Origin: an uncultured Chlorobiaceae bacterium
Lineage (GTDB): Bacteria > Bacteroidota > Chlorobiia > Chlorobiales > Chlorobiaceae
Direction: 5' to 3'
DNA: 35,325 bases
Assembly: GCA_903851385.1 (NCBI GenBank)
Contig: CAINOC010000110.1
Coordinates: 1-35,325 of the forward strand
Within the stretch, counting starts at the first letter, position 1, and each line of letters starts with the position of its first letter. Below the pieces are notes generated by a model that saw only the letters and a program-made list of their open reading frames with translations, did no database searches and was not told where the DNA came from. The position numbers and the translations under genes were made by a program. Positions 25,353-31,618 of the stretch are shown piece by piece.

Positions 25353-25687
25353 AGTGGGAATTATTATGCATAGTATCCAAAATAAGACCTATGCCACTAT
25401 ATATCAATAGGTTAGGTGTTTTGAGAAAGGGGCAAAGGAACAATGGTGGAACAGTTTTGTCGAAATCCTTCTTGTTTCAGTTGCTGGGTGAGTTGGTGGA
25501 ACAGAGAGAAAAAAAGCAGATAAAAATAAATCAGTCAGCAGATATTCCTTGCATCTACATAAAATGGATAGAGCGGGCAAATTGCCTGGTTCTTTCAATT
25601 TCTTGTTCCGTTAATGCATCTGCTGCAACTCCAAACTCAAAAAAAGAGCAACAGCAGAGCACAACGGACTATAGAAAGAACTTTGTG
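25353..25687. other. Intergenic stretch without a supported gene
   Basis: Several short open frames exist on both strands but none looks like a protein family or has a ribosome-binding site. On the minus strand a hydrophobic run and the sequence ADALTEQEIERTRQFARSI sit in adjacent frames across a run of seven T, which might be a frameshifted remnant of a small exported protein. I cannot support it as a gene. Confidence 0.5.
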
Positions 25688-25813
25688 TTACTCCCTAACA
25701 GGAGATTCCTTTCTTAGTTGCAGCGTCCATGTTCCCCATGCTGCAAGAACGGACGCGACAAGCCAGAGAGGAGTTCGAATGCTTTCAATAAATTCCTTCA
25801 TACGAAGAGACAT
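25688..25813 (-). CDS. Small single-pass membrane protein (41 aa), unknown function
   Basis: The 41-residue product begins MSLRMKEFIESIRTPLW and has one membrane-length segment, LWLVASVLAAWGTWTLQL (residues ~16-33), then a charged tail ending RKESPVRE. An internal ATG at 25801 would give a 37-residue form. It starts 9 bp after the stop of the small His-rich peptide gene on the same strand, so the two are probably co-transcribed. Chlorobi often lack strong ribosome-binding sites, and none is evident here. No family is recognised; support comes from the membrane topology and tight spacing. Confidence 0.45.
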   Translation of the reverse strand: MSLRMKEFIESIRTPLWLVASVLAAWGTWTLQLRKESPVRE

Positions 25814-25822
25814 TAAAGAAAA

Positions 25823-25942
25823 TTACTTTTTGGCATGCGCCCCATGAGGGTGCTTGTGAGACGATGCGGCAAAAGATTCGTTGCAGAATGCTACGGTCAT
25901 AACCAGCATCATAAGGCCCATAATTACTTTTTTGATGTTCAT
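25823..25942 (-). CDS. Small exported His-rich peptide (39 aa)
   Basis: The 39-residue product has a textbook signal peptide: MNIKK, a hydrophobic core VIMGLMMLVMTVAF, then NESFAA with likely cleavage after SFA. The mature peptide is only about 14 residues, ASSHKHPHGAHAKK, with four histidines and four lysines. A metal-binding or periplasmic role is conceivable but is inference. It sits just upstream (minus strand) of a 41-residue membrane protein gene and beyond the end of the phage cassette. No family is recognised. Confidence 0.5.
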   Translation of the reverse strand: MNIKKVIMGLMMLVMTVAFCNESFAASSHKHPHGAHAKK

Positions 25943-26074
25943 AACTGTTCTAATTTTGATGATTAACGGAATGAGTTCACACACAAATACACAACCACAC
26001 ATCTATTCTGACGTTGATATGATCATGTTCTTGCACAAATCCTTCGCTTTTTTAAGATTTTTTTAATAAAAAAC

Positions 26075-26146
26075 TCATATCGCCAGTGCAGCCTTGATTA
26101 AGTTTAAGTCAGCCTGCCGGAGTCTCAAACAACTGTCGGGATATTC
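26075..26146 (-). pseudogene. Decayed fragment of a second phage portal gene (C-terminal part)
   Basis: On the minus strand this encodes YPDSCLRLRQADLNLIKAALAI and a stop. It matches the intact portal at 26386-27759 around YPTHFELRDKQADLNFIKVA. DNA similarity is visible too: GCAGGCTGAC, ATCAAGG and flanking bases are shared. The fragment lies just downstream of the intact portal in the same orientation, separated by a tandem hairpin repeat. It is too short and too divergent to function. Confidence 0.65.
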
Positions 26147-26163
26147 TTTAGTTGTGGCTTGGG

Positions 26164-26395
26164 GGGGCCCAAAGTGCCATGTATGCCGCTCACTGATGTT
26201 CACCGCATGCACGGCACTCTGTTCCCAAGAGCTTGTTTGTGCATTGTATGCCTGGCGGTTTTGCCGGTGTGCTTCGCAGCAGGGGCCCAAAGTGCCATGC
26301 ACACTGCTCACTGATGTTCACCGCGTGCACGGCACTCTGAGCCCAAGAGCTTTTTTGGCAGGTTTCAGTGTGGCGCTTGGCGGTTTTATACTTGC
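26164..26395. repeat. Two tandem ~118-bp units, each with a long hairpin
   Basis: The units begin CCCAAAGTGCC at 26168 and 26286. They share GCTCACTGATGTTCACCGC in the loop, CACGGCACTCTG, CCCAAGAGCTT and GGCGGTTTT. Each forms a hairpin: AGTGCC pairs with GGCACT, and the next bases TGTAT/ATGCA (unit 1) and TGCAC/GTGCA (unit 2) differ in both arms yet remain paired. This covariation suggests selection for structure, or mobility as a hairpin unit. Confidence 0.75.
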
Positions 26396-27759
26396 GGTAT
26401 TGGCGCTTTCGGTTTCACATCAACTCCCTTCGCCCTCCCCAGCTCCTTATCAATCTTCTCGATAAGATCATCATTCGGTAGTGCAATGCGCGCCAGCTGC
26501 TTGTTCAGCTCTGTCTGCAGCGTCGCTGAATTGACGAGCGCAGCCGCTTCCCGTGCCACCTTGATGAAGTTCAGGTCAGCCTGCTTGTCGCGCAGCTCAA
26601 AGTGCGTCGGGTAGTTCACTTCAAAGCCTGTTTTTCCTCCATCAATCGCCTCCCATGCGCAGAAGTGCTCAAAGATTCTGTACTCGGTCAGTTGCAGCTG
26701 GGCCGCCTTGTCGGCAAGCAGCGTGTTCAGAATCTGGAACTCGGTCTCGATTGCCACCGCAGATATGGTCTGCTTGCGGTAGGTTCGCACCGGAGTAAGG
26801 TGTGCCATGCGGTTCACCATCTCGGTTTTCTTGTCGATCGTATTGAGCAGGCCCGTAAGCGCGCTTGCATCGGCCTGCAGGAGATAGGGCAGCTTGCCCG
26901 CAGGTGTGTCGGGATCCATGATAATGACGCCGCCTGCACCGCTTGAAGCCTGGTCATTGATGTTCTTGACGAGCGTTTTGTGATTCGCGCCTCTGATCAT
27001 CTGGCTCAGCTCGGAGAGGTCGTTGTAGATACTGATCTGCAACCCGGCAATATCCTGCAGGTCAGAAGTGGAGAGGCCTCTGGTGAGTGACTTTTTGTTG
27101 TAGTGCGGCGTTGCAGGTATGCGCCCGATCGGGTTCTTGATCGTAGTTGTTTGCGTCTCTTTGCCGATCGTGGTGCAGGTCACCACCGACTCTTTCGACC
27201 ACTGGCGCACAATCTTCACGTCCCCCTCTCTGGTCGTGTATTGCTCCTGCACTTCGAACCAGGTCAATTCATATTCGCCGGTCGGTTTCGGGGTAAACTC
27301 AAAATCGGTCACATCGAGCGGCGTGTAAAAGCGCAGGTATGGCCGAATGCCGCCATTGATCTCATCCGCCTTTGTGTACGCTGTCGAACTCGGCTTGTCC
27401 AGAATAACCCAGACCAAGCCATAGACCGATCCCCATATCATCACCTGTTTCATGAACTCATTGAACGGCGTTCCCTCACGGTCAGCATCTTTCAGCAAAG
27501 CATTCAGCGGCACATTGTTGTTCAGCGTTCCCAGATTACGCTTCGGCGGGTCGCGCCAGATGAAGCCGCTATAGGTCGACACAACTCCTTCGCAGTGGTT
27601 CTCAAGCGGCGTCTGCTTCACCCGCTCCTGCAGCTGAGCGGACGTTTCATTGATATACTGGTAGAGATAGTTCATCTCTTTCCAGGCCCGCCCGCCTTTA
27701 TAGGAAGCCTCAAACATCTTCCAGTCATCAGTGTTCGCTGTATATACAGAGTTCGACAT
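26386..27759 (-). CDS. Phage portal protein (DUF4055-like)
   Basis: A 457-residue protein that should form the dodecameric DNA-entry ring at one capsid vertex. Evidence is position directly after terL (the last base of the terL stop is the first base of the portal ATG) and portal-like content: FIWRDPPKRNLGTL, LNALLKDADREGTPFNEFMKQV, RFYTPLDVTDFEF, IYNDLSELSQMIRGANHKTLV and the long alpha-helical C-terminal part with ETEFQILNTLLADKAAQLQ. This pattern fits the DUF4055 portal group of podovirus-like phages. The C-terminus ends in a proline/lysine tail. A divergent copy of part of its C-terminal region remains 240 bp downstream. Confidence in portal function is good; exact family needs a profile search. 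Confidence 0.82.
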   Translation of the reverse strand: MSNSVYTANTDDWKMFEASYKGGRAWKEMNYLYQYINETSAQLQERVKQTPLENHCEGVVSTYSGFIWRDPPKRNLGTLNNNVPLNALLKDADREGTPFNEFMKQVMIWGSVYGLVWVILDKPSSTAYTKADEINGGIRPYLRFYTPLDVTDFEFTPKPTGEYELTWFEVQEQYTTREGDVKIVRQWSKESVVTCTTIGKETQTTTIKNPIGRIPATPHYNKKSLTRGLSTSDLQDIAGLQISIYNDLSELSQMIRGANHKTLVKNINDQASSGAGGVIIMDPDTPAGKLPYLLQADASALTGLLNTIDKKTEMVNRMAHLTPVRTYRKQTISAVAIETEFQILNTLLADKAAQLQLTEYRIFEHFCAWEAIDGGKTGFEVNYPTHFELRDKQADLNFIKVAREAAALVNSATLQTELNKQLARIALPNDDLIEKIDKELGRAKGVDVKPKAPIPQV

Positions 27760-28988
27760 TACACCCTCCAGTGCTCAGGTTGTTTATAATTCCGGTCCGG
27801 CATCCTTACAGGGAAGAGTTTTTCGATCGCATACCCGGCTGCATCGCTTGCATGGGTCAGCGCGTCATTCGTCTTGTCAATCTCGCCGCATTTCCAGCTT
27901 ACCAGCTCAAAGTCTTTCAAGAGGCGCGGACACTTCTTGCTGACGCGCAGCTTGCCTTCACGCATTAGCTTGTTGACCGCATTGACGCGGGAGCGCACCG
28001 GCGGGTGCACCGGCCGCGCCTCAACCGTAAAGCCTTTGTCGCGCAGTATGGTAAAGTCTGTCGCATCCGAAGAGCTTTTTCGTGCGCGCCCCGCAGGGTC
28101 GGGGAATACCGTAATGCCAGGGTAGCGTTCATGCAGCCTGTCGGCCAGCTCGTAGGTTGTCGAGTTGTCCAGGTGGATCTCATCGAGAAACCACACAATC
28201 CCGTCCGGGGAAACAGCAAATATTTCCGCTGTCATGTTGTCGACGTTGAAGTCAATGCCAGCCCGCAGCATTGCGCTCATGGGACCATCAGCAACCATGC
28301 TCCGCTCAAAATACTTGTAGACCCTGCCTGCTGTGAGGTTCACAAACTGACCGTTCATGTAGGCAGCCCGTTGATTTTCATCAAAGGCTTTCTCCAGCAT
28401 TTTCACAAACTGCTGAGGCAGATAGGTATTGTCAGATGTTTTAGCCACAACCGTTCCCAGGTCGTACCGGTCGTCCAGATTCTGTGCCAGCTCGTAACCC
28501 CAGTTGAGCTGTTCCGGTGTACCAGTGAGAAAAAGCTCCCGGTGCACCGCTTCTGGGTGCCGCAAACGGGAGAGCACCACATTGAGTATCTCGGCGTTCA
28601 TGATGAAAGGCTCATCAATTCCCGCAGTAGCAAGGTTCGGCCCTTTCAGCGATTCCGGTTCATCACCGCTTGCAATCCAGATGCGGGAATCCCAGCCTGG
28701 CATAAAAAACTCATGGTTGGTCTTGTTGTACTCATACTCAACTTCAGCCCGGTCAAGCATCTCGGTAATGGAGATAATGACGGTCTTTCGAGCCTGTTTG
28801 TAGGTCGGCGATACGTAGAGGTGCGGTATGGGAGCGTTCAGATGGGCGCACCAGAGCGAACGCATTGCACCGATGCGGGTTTTGCCGCACCCGTAACCGC
28901 CGACAAGCAGCTTCACAAAGTTCGGCAGCTCCCAGAAGGCACGCTGGTGCGGCAGCATCCGCGTTTTATTGATGCTGAAGAGTGTCAT
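27759..28988 (-). CDS. terL: Phage terminase large subunit
   Basis: A 409-residue DNA-packaging motor. The ATPase has Walker A GGYGCGKT (residues 30-37), ending VKLLVGGYGCGKTRIGAMRS, and a Walker B region around LATAGIDEPFI. The RNase H-like nuclease domain shows three acidic sites: GIDFNVD (~245), FLDEIHLD (~268) and VFPDPAGRARKSSSD (~291). It starts by ATGA overlap with the lipoprotein gene and abuts the portal gene. No small terminase gene is seen in the window. A truncated relative of its first 60 residues lies at 643-855. Confidence 0.93.
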   Translation of the reverse strand: MTLFSINKTRMLPHQRAFWELPNFVKLLVGGYGCGKTRIGAMRSLWCAHLNAPIPHLYVSPTYKQARKTVIISITEMLDRAEVEYEYNKTNHEFFMPGWDSRIWIASGDEPESLKGPNLATAGIDEPFIMNAEILNVVLSRLRHPEAVHRELFLTGTPEQLNWGYELAQNLDDRYDLGTVVAKTSDNTYLPQQFVKMLEKAFDENQRAAYMNGQFVNLTAGRVYKYFERSMVADGPMSAMLRAGIDFNVDNMTAEIFAVSPDGIVWFLDEIHLDNSTTYELADRLHERYPGITVFPDPAGRARKSSSDATDFTILRDKGFTVEARPVHPPVRSRVNAVNKLMREGKLRVSKKCPRLLKDFELVSWKCGEIDKTNDALTHASDAAGYAIEKLFPVRMPDRNYKQPEHWRV

Positions 28989-29242
28989 TTTCTTTCTTCA
29001 CGCTGCAGGTCACTCCGGTAGTAGCCTCCTTCCATCAGGGTTGCTACTCCGGGAATCGCGGTACCGGTCGAATCCTTCACCCACACCTTCACGCCAGGCA
29101 CGCTTTCACGCAGCTGCACCATCTTTGTTGTAGCGCTGCCGAGATAGACAACCCTGCTCCCGCAGCCCCAGAGATTAAGGCTGCAGGCCAGAATGAACAG
29201 CATCGCTCCACCAGTCAGCTTTCGCATCATTAATAAACGCAT
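28985..29242 (-). CDS. Small phage lipoprotein
   Basis: An 85-residue protein with a basic N-terminus (MRLLMMRKL), a hydrophobic core GGAMLFILACSLNLWGC and two candidate lipid-attachment cysteines (ILAC or LWGC); neither lipobox is ideal. The mature part RVVYLGSATTKMVQLRESVPGVKVWVKDSTG resembles small phage proteins I have seen beside lysis genes. AAGG lies 6 nt before the ATG at 29242, which decided the start. It overlaps the preceding gene by 68 nt out of frame, an arrangement reminiscent of Rz/Rz1 spanins, but the partner lacks a clear membrane anchor. Confidence 0.55.
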   Translation of the reverse strand: MRLLMMRKLTGGAMLFILACSLNLWGCGSRVVYLGSATTKMVQLRESVPGVKVWVKDSTGTAIPGVATLMEGGYYRSDLQREERK

Positions 29243-29396
29243 CATCATCCTTGTCTGGTTTAGCCGCCACAATTTGCTGCGGCTCCATCGCTGCACGCCA
29301 CGCATTGCAAAGGCCGGTCAATATCCCCGGCCTGCTCAAAGCCCTCACTATCCCGAGGGCAATCATTTCAGTCAGCTTTGCTATAAAAGTGTTCAC
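29175..29396 (-). CDS. Small phage protein of unknown function (73 aa)
   Basis: A 73-residue product starting with GTG at 29396, which overlaps the stop of the preceding 52-residue gene (GTGA). The N-terminus MNTFIAKLTEMIALGIVRAL is amphipathic and the middle and C-terminus are acidic (KPDKDDDAFINDAKADWW). No family is recognised. Tight coupling with the neighbours and retention of an open frame support it as a gene in the lysis-like block. Confidence 0.5.
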   Translation of the reverse strand: MNTFIAKLTEMIALGIVRALSRPGILTGLCNAWRAAMEPQQIVAAKPDKDDDAFINDAKADWWSDAVHSGLQP

Positions 29397-29551
29397 TTTG
29401 CCAGCGACAGCGCCTTCAGTACATTGATCACCCTCGAAAGAATAGCGTCATCGCTTTCCGAGGGTGTCATCTTCACAATCAGCGAAGCCACCGTCACCAC
29501 ACCACCGATCACCGCCGTGATGTTCACCCAATTCGCCTGCATCCATTCCAT
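29393..29551 (-). CDS. Small phage membrane protein, holin-like (52 aa)
   Basis: The product begins MEWMQANWVNITAVIGG and has one membrane segment, VNITAVIGGVVTVASLIV, then KMTPSESDDAILSRVINVLKALSL. This layout (MxW start, one helix, TP-x-DD-x-IL motif) matches small phage membrane proteins that I recall from lysis cassettes. AAGGAG lies 6 nt before the ATG. It fits between the larger holin-like gene and the 73-residue gene with end overlaps. It is too short for standard gene finders but well supported by context. Confidence 0.65.
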   Translation of the reverse strand: MEWMQANWVNITAVIGGVVTVASLIVKMTPSESDDAILSRVINVLKALSLAK

Positions 29552-29565
29552 ACCTGTCTCCTTGT

Positions 29566-29886
29566 TTATTGTTCTTTGTTCATCTTTTCATCATCTATAG
29601 CACCCGCGAAATAGTTGAATATTCGTCTCTCCCTCCGGTAGATTTCACTGATCACCCGGTCACCAAGCGCTCCCGAGATATAGCCCACAATAAAGGAGAG
29701 GTCTCGAGGGAAATCCATGTACTTGCAAAGCAGATAAGCAGGGCAGATAGCCAGCAGCGCCACCGTGAATCGTATAATCAGATCGCGCCCGCTTTTAATC
29801 CTGTTCTGGAAGAGCCCATGAAAAATATTGGTCAAAGCCCCCAAGAGCCCACTCACCATCAGCCCCAGCATATCCTCATTTTTCAT
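29566..29886 (-). CDS. Putative phage holin (106 aa)
   Basis: A 106-residue protein with three likely membrane segments: MLGLMVSGLLGALTNIFHGLF, FTVALLAICPAYLLCKYM and LSFIVGYISGALGDRVI. Charged ends and size fit a class I holin (LydA-like). GAGGAG precedes the ATG at 29886. It lies directly downstream of the fibre-tip gene, a common place for lysis genes, but no endolysin gene is found in the window, so holin function is inference from topology and context. Confidence 0.6.
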   Translation of the reverse strand: MKNEDMLGLMVSGLLGALTNIFHGLFQNRIKSGRDLIIRFTVALLAICPAYLLCKYMDFPRDLSFIVGYISGALGDRVISEIYRRERRIFNYFAGAIDDEKMNKEQ

Positions 29887-29904
29887 TGCATTCTCCTCTC
29901 ATCT

Positions 29905-29920
29905 TGTTCATTGCCAACTA
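29905..29920. repeat. Remnant of heptanucleotide repeat (TTGCCAA type)
   Basis: TGTTCATTGCCAACTA in the 38-bp gap between the fibre-tip and holin-like genes matches the ATTGCCA-ACTA end of the longer array at 32957-33019. Only two units are recognisable. Confidence 0.3.
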
Positions 29921-29924
29921 TCTA

Positions 29925-30515
29925 TCAGAAACTCCTCACCGCCCTTACCACTGGATAGTCACTGTTTTTCACATCCTGATAAGCGGCCCCGTCATAGAAT
30001 GAGTAAATGGAGACATCACTAGCATCCGCTTCCGTTGAGGTCCAGTAGAATCCTTCCGGATCAAGCACCCCGATGGCTGTGCAGTTCAGGCAGAGCTTCT
30101 CAAGCTCCGTTTCACTCGGCAGATACCAGTCGCTGAAGCTGCCGCCGTTGTAGTCGCGGCAATTCTTCGCAGCACTTGCCGTATGCCCTGCCTGCGCAAT
30201 GATCTTCGTCGTGTTCGCCGAACCGGTGCCAAGGTTTGCACTGGTGCCGGTCACCGCAACATTGGTGACGTTGCTCCAGTACGCAACTGCCGCCTGATCA
30301 GCTGTAGCGACAATCAGCCCGTGCGGTGTTGAAGCGCTGTAGCCAGGGTCGCCCGAAACCTTCAGGTAGGCGCAAATTCCACCTCCATAAGCCGCCCCGA
30401 CAACCGGAGCTGCAGAAGCACTCCAAACGGTTGTCCCGTTGCAGACAATCGCCGAGAGCACCGTGCCGTTAAAGGTCACCGCTGTCACGGTTGTTCCATT
30501 GAAGGTGAGCGGCAT
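29925..30515 (-). CDS. Phage fibre-tip protein with DUF1566/C-type-lectin-like domain
   Basis: A 196-residue protein. The N-terminus has three short imperfect repeats, FNGTTVTAVT, FNGTVLSAIV and CNGTTVWSA, typical of phage fibre attachment segments. The rest fits the DUF1566 (Lcl C-terminal) domain: DYNGGSFSDWYLPSETELEKL, GFYWTSTEADASDVSIYSF and the ending YPVVRAVRSF. This fold is related to C-type-lectin domains, used for receptor binding and, in some phages, diversified by retroelements. It follows the 98-residue fibre gene by 3 bp. Gene and domain call are good; role as receptor-binding tip is inference. Confidence 0.75.
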   Translation of the reverse strand: MPLTFNGTTVTAVTFNGTVLSAIVCNGTTVWSASAAPVVGAAYGGGICAYLKVSGDPGYSASTPHGLIVATADQAAVAYWSNVTNVAVTGTSANLGTGSANTTKIIAQAGHTASAAKNCRDYNGGSFSDWYLPSETELEKLCLNCTAIGVLDPEGFYWTSTEADASDVSIYSFYDGAAYQDVKNSDYPVVRAVRSF

Positions 30516-30518
30516 CGG

Positions 30519-30815
30519 TCAGGTCGTTGTGATCGTTAAGGTCGACCCCGAAAGCGAGGCCTTCATTCCTCCGTAGACGGTCGCCGTAGCCTTCTGTGCA
30601 GCAGCATCGGTTATGCCATAACCGCTGAGGGTGGTCGGTTTCCCGGTTATCACACTCCAAGCCATTGCACCAGGCAGCGTGATGATGTTGCCGCTCCCGT
30701 CCTTGGTATAGAGCAGCTTGTCAGCCAGATTGACCAGCAGCTCCCCGCTGTCGCACTGCGCAGTAGTCGGCACCCGAGCCGCCACCGTCGTTCGTTTCAA
30801 GAGTACCTTCGCCAT
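30519..30815 (-). CDS. Small phage tail-fibre-like protein (98 aa)
   Basis: The N-terminal block KRTTVAARVPTTAQCDSGEL followed by LVNLADKLLYTKDGSGNIITLPG is the widespread phage fibre N-terminal pattern (K-R-x-PT-x-GE-x-VN-x-D-LY-KD-G). ITGKPTTLSGYGITDA in the second half is a fibre repeat motif. The start overlaps the previous stop (TGATG). It resembles the N-terminus of the 156-residue product next to it, so the two probably arose by duplication. Confidence 0.7.
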   Translation of the reverse strand: MAKVLLKRTTVAARVPTTAQCDSGELLVNLADKLLYTKDGSGNIITLPGAMAWSVITGKPTTLSGYGITDAAAQKATATVYGGMKASLSGSTLTITTT

Positions 30816-31285
30816 CAGAAGGTACCGCCATCAACCAGACTCACGTCGAGAGTCACGAATGCATTCCCTGCACCCTTCGCCCAGCTCATGCTTGTGCCCA
30901 TCCGCACAATGCCGTCAGTGCCGTCCGTTCCCCAGATATAGCCAGCCGTGCCGCCGGAAATAACCGCAACCTTCTCGTCTGTAGAACCAGCCGGTATGTT
31001 CAGTGCCGTCTTGAAGGCATCGAAGGTGATCTTCTTCTCCTTCTGTCCTGTCGTCTCGCTGTAGTCGTGCAGCATGACAAGGTCATTGGCTCCGTCAATC
31101 GCGGCAAGCGTCACCAGAGCATCAATGGCCGGCACAACCGGAATCTTTGTTGCCGCACCAGTCGCAAGATGCAGCGTGCCGCGGTCGAGCGTTACCATCG
31201 GTTCCCCGGCATTCATCCCGGTCGTCGGAAGGGAAGCGTAGTTCCCCCGTTTCAGTTTCAGAATCTGCGCCATACAGTCACTCAT
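30815..31285 (-). CDS. Phage tail-fibre-like protein (156 aa)
   Basis: The N-terminus AQILKLKRGNYASLPTTGMN, then AGEPMVTLDRGTLHLATG, has the same fibre-type layout as its 98-residue neighbour. A spacer with LVTLAAIDGANDLVMLHDYS follows, and the protein ends LDVSLVDGGTF. The 65-residue product upstream also ends VVDGGTF. It overlaps the next gene by TGATG. The likely role is fibre or neck decoration in the virion; no enzyme motif is present. Confidence 0.65.
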   Translation of the reverse strand: MSDCMAQILKLKRGNYASLPTTGMNAGEPMVTLDRGTLHLATGAATKIPVVPAIDALVTLAAIDGANDLVMLHDYSETTGQKEKKITFDAFKTALNIPAGSTDEKVAVISGGTAGYIWGTDGTDGIVRMGTSMSWAKGAGNAFVTLDVSLVDGGTF

Positions 31286-31313
31286 TTAATGTTAAAAGCC
31301 TCCACTCCTCTCC

Positions 31314-31341
31314 TCACTGCCGACTGCCAGTTACCAACTGC
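31314..31341. repeat. Degenerate heptanucleotide repeat (ACTGCC type)
   Basis: Successive 7-mers CACTGCC, GACTGCC, AGTTACC, AACTGCC lie in the 62-bp gap between the 65- and 156-residue phage genes. Confidence 0.65.
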
Positions 31342-31347
31342 CCATTT

Positions 31348-31545
31348 TTAAAAAGTCCCCCCGTCAACCACCTTCCCATCTACAACCGTGTTATCAATTA
31401 CCAACCCGGCAACCAGCACAAATCCGTCACTGCGTATCTTCAGCGATCCCTCGGGAGCAGCATTGTCAACCAGCACCGCGGTATGCATTTTCACATGCCC
31501 CCCCGGTCCCAGGTAATCATCAGCTGCAGGTATCAGATACGCCAT
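31348..31545 (-). CDS. Small phage structural protein (65 aa), VDGGTF C-terminus
   Basis: A 65-residue product starting MAYLIPAADDYLGPGGHVKM and ending VVDGKVVDGGTF. The last residues repeat the LVDGGTF end of the 156-residue neighbour. Low cysteine, beta-rich composition and position among fibre genes suggest a small structural or fibre-associated protein. Heptanucleotide repeats flank it on both sides. No family is recognised. Confidence 0.5.
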   Translation of the reverse strand: MAYLIPAADDYLGPGGHVKMHTAVLVDNAAPEGSLKIRSDGFVLVAGLVIDNTVVDGKVVDGGTF

Positions 31546-31583
31546 ACAAATTCTTCTATAACAGTGTTAACTCTCTTCTGTTC

Positions 31584-31618
31584 CCTCAGCACTCGTCACT
31601 CAGAACTCAGCACTTTTT
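31584..31618. repeat. Degenerate heptanucleotide repeat (ACTCAGC type)
   Basis: 7-mers CCTCAGC, ACTCGTC, ACTCAGA, ACTCAGC, ACTTTTT end exactly at the stop of the LRR gene. The same units, in a similar order, occur at 8528-8567 in chromosomal DNA. Confidence 0.75.

Noticed and set aside
25600-25687. Frameshifted small exported protein on the minus strand
   Set aside because: A hydrophobic stretch and ADALTEQEIERTRQFARSI lie in adjacent frames at a T7 run, but no start codon fits, so I only mention it in the intergenic entry.
25391-25717. 108-codon plus-strand open frame after glmS
   Set aside because: No ribosome-binding site, no recognisable family, low-complexity composition, and it overlaps the end of a better supported minus-strand small gene.
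28005-29021. 338-codon plus-strand open frame opposite the terminase gene
   Set aside because: The minus strand carries the clear terminase ATPase and nuclease motifs; the plus frame has no family resemblance.
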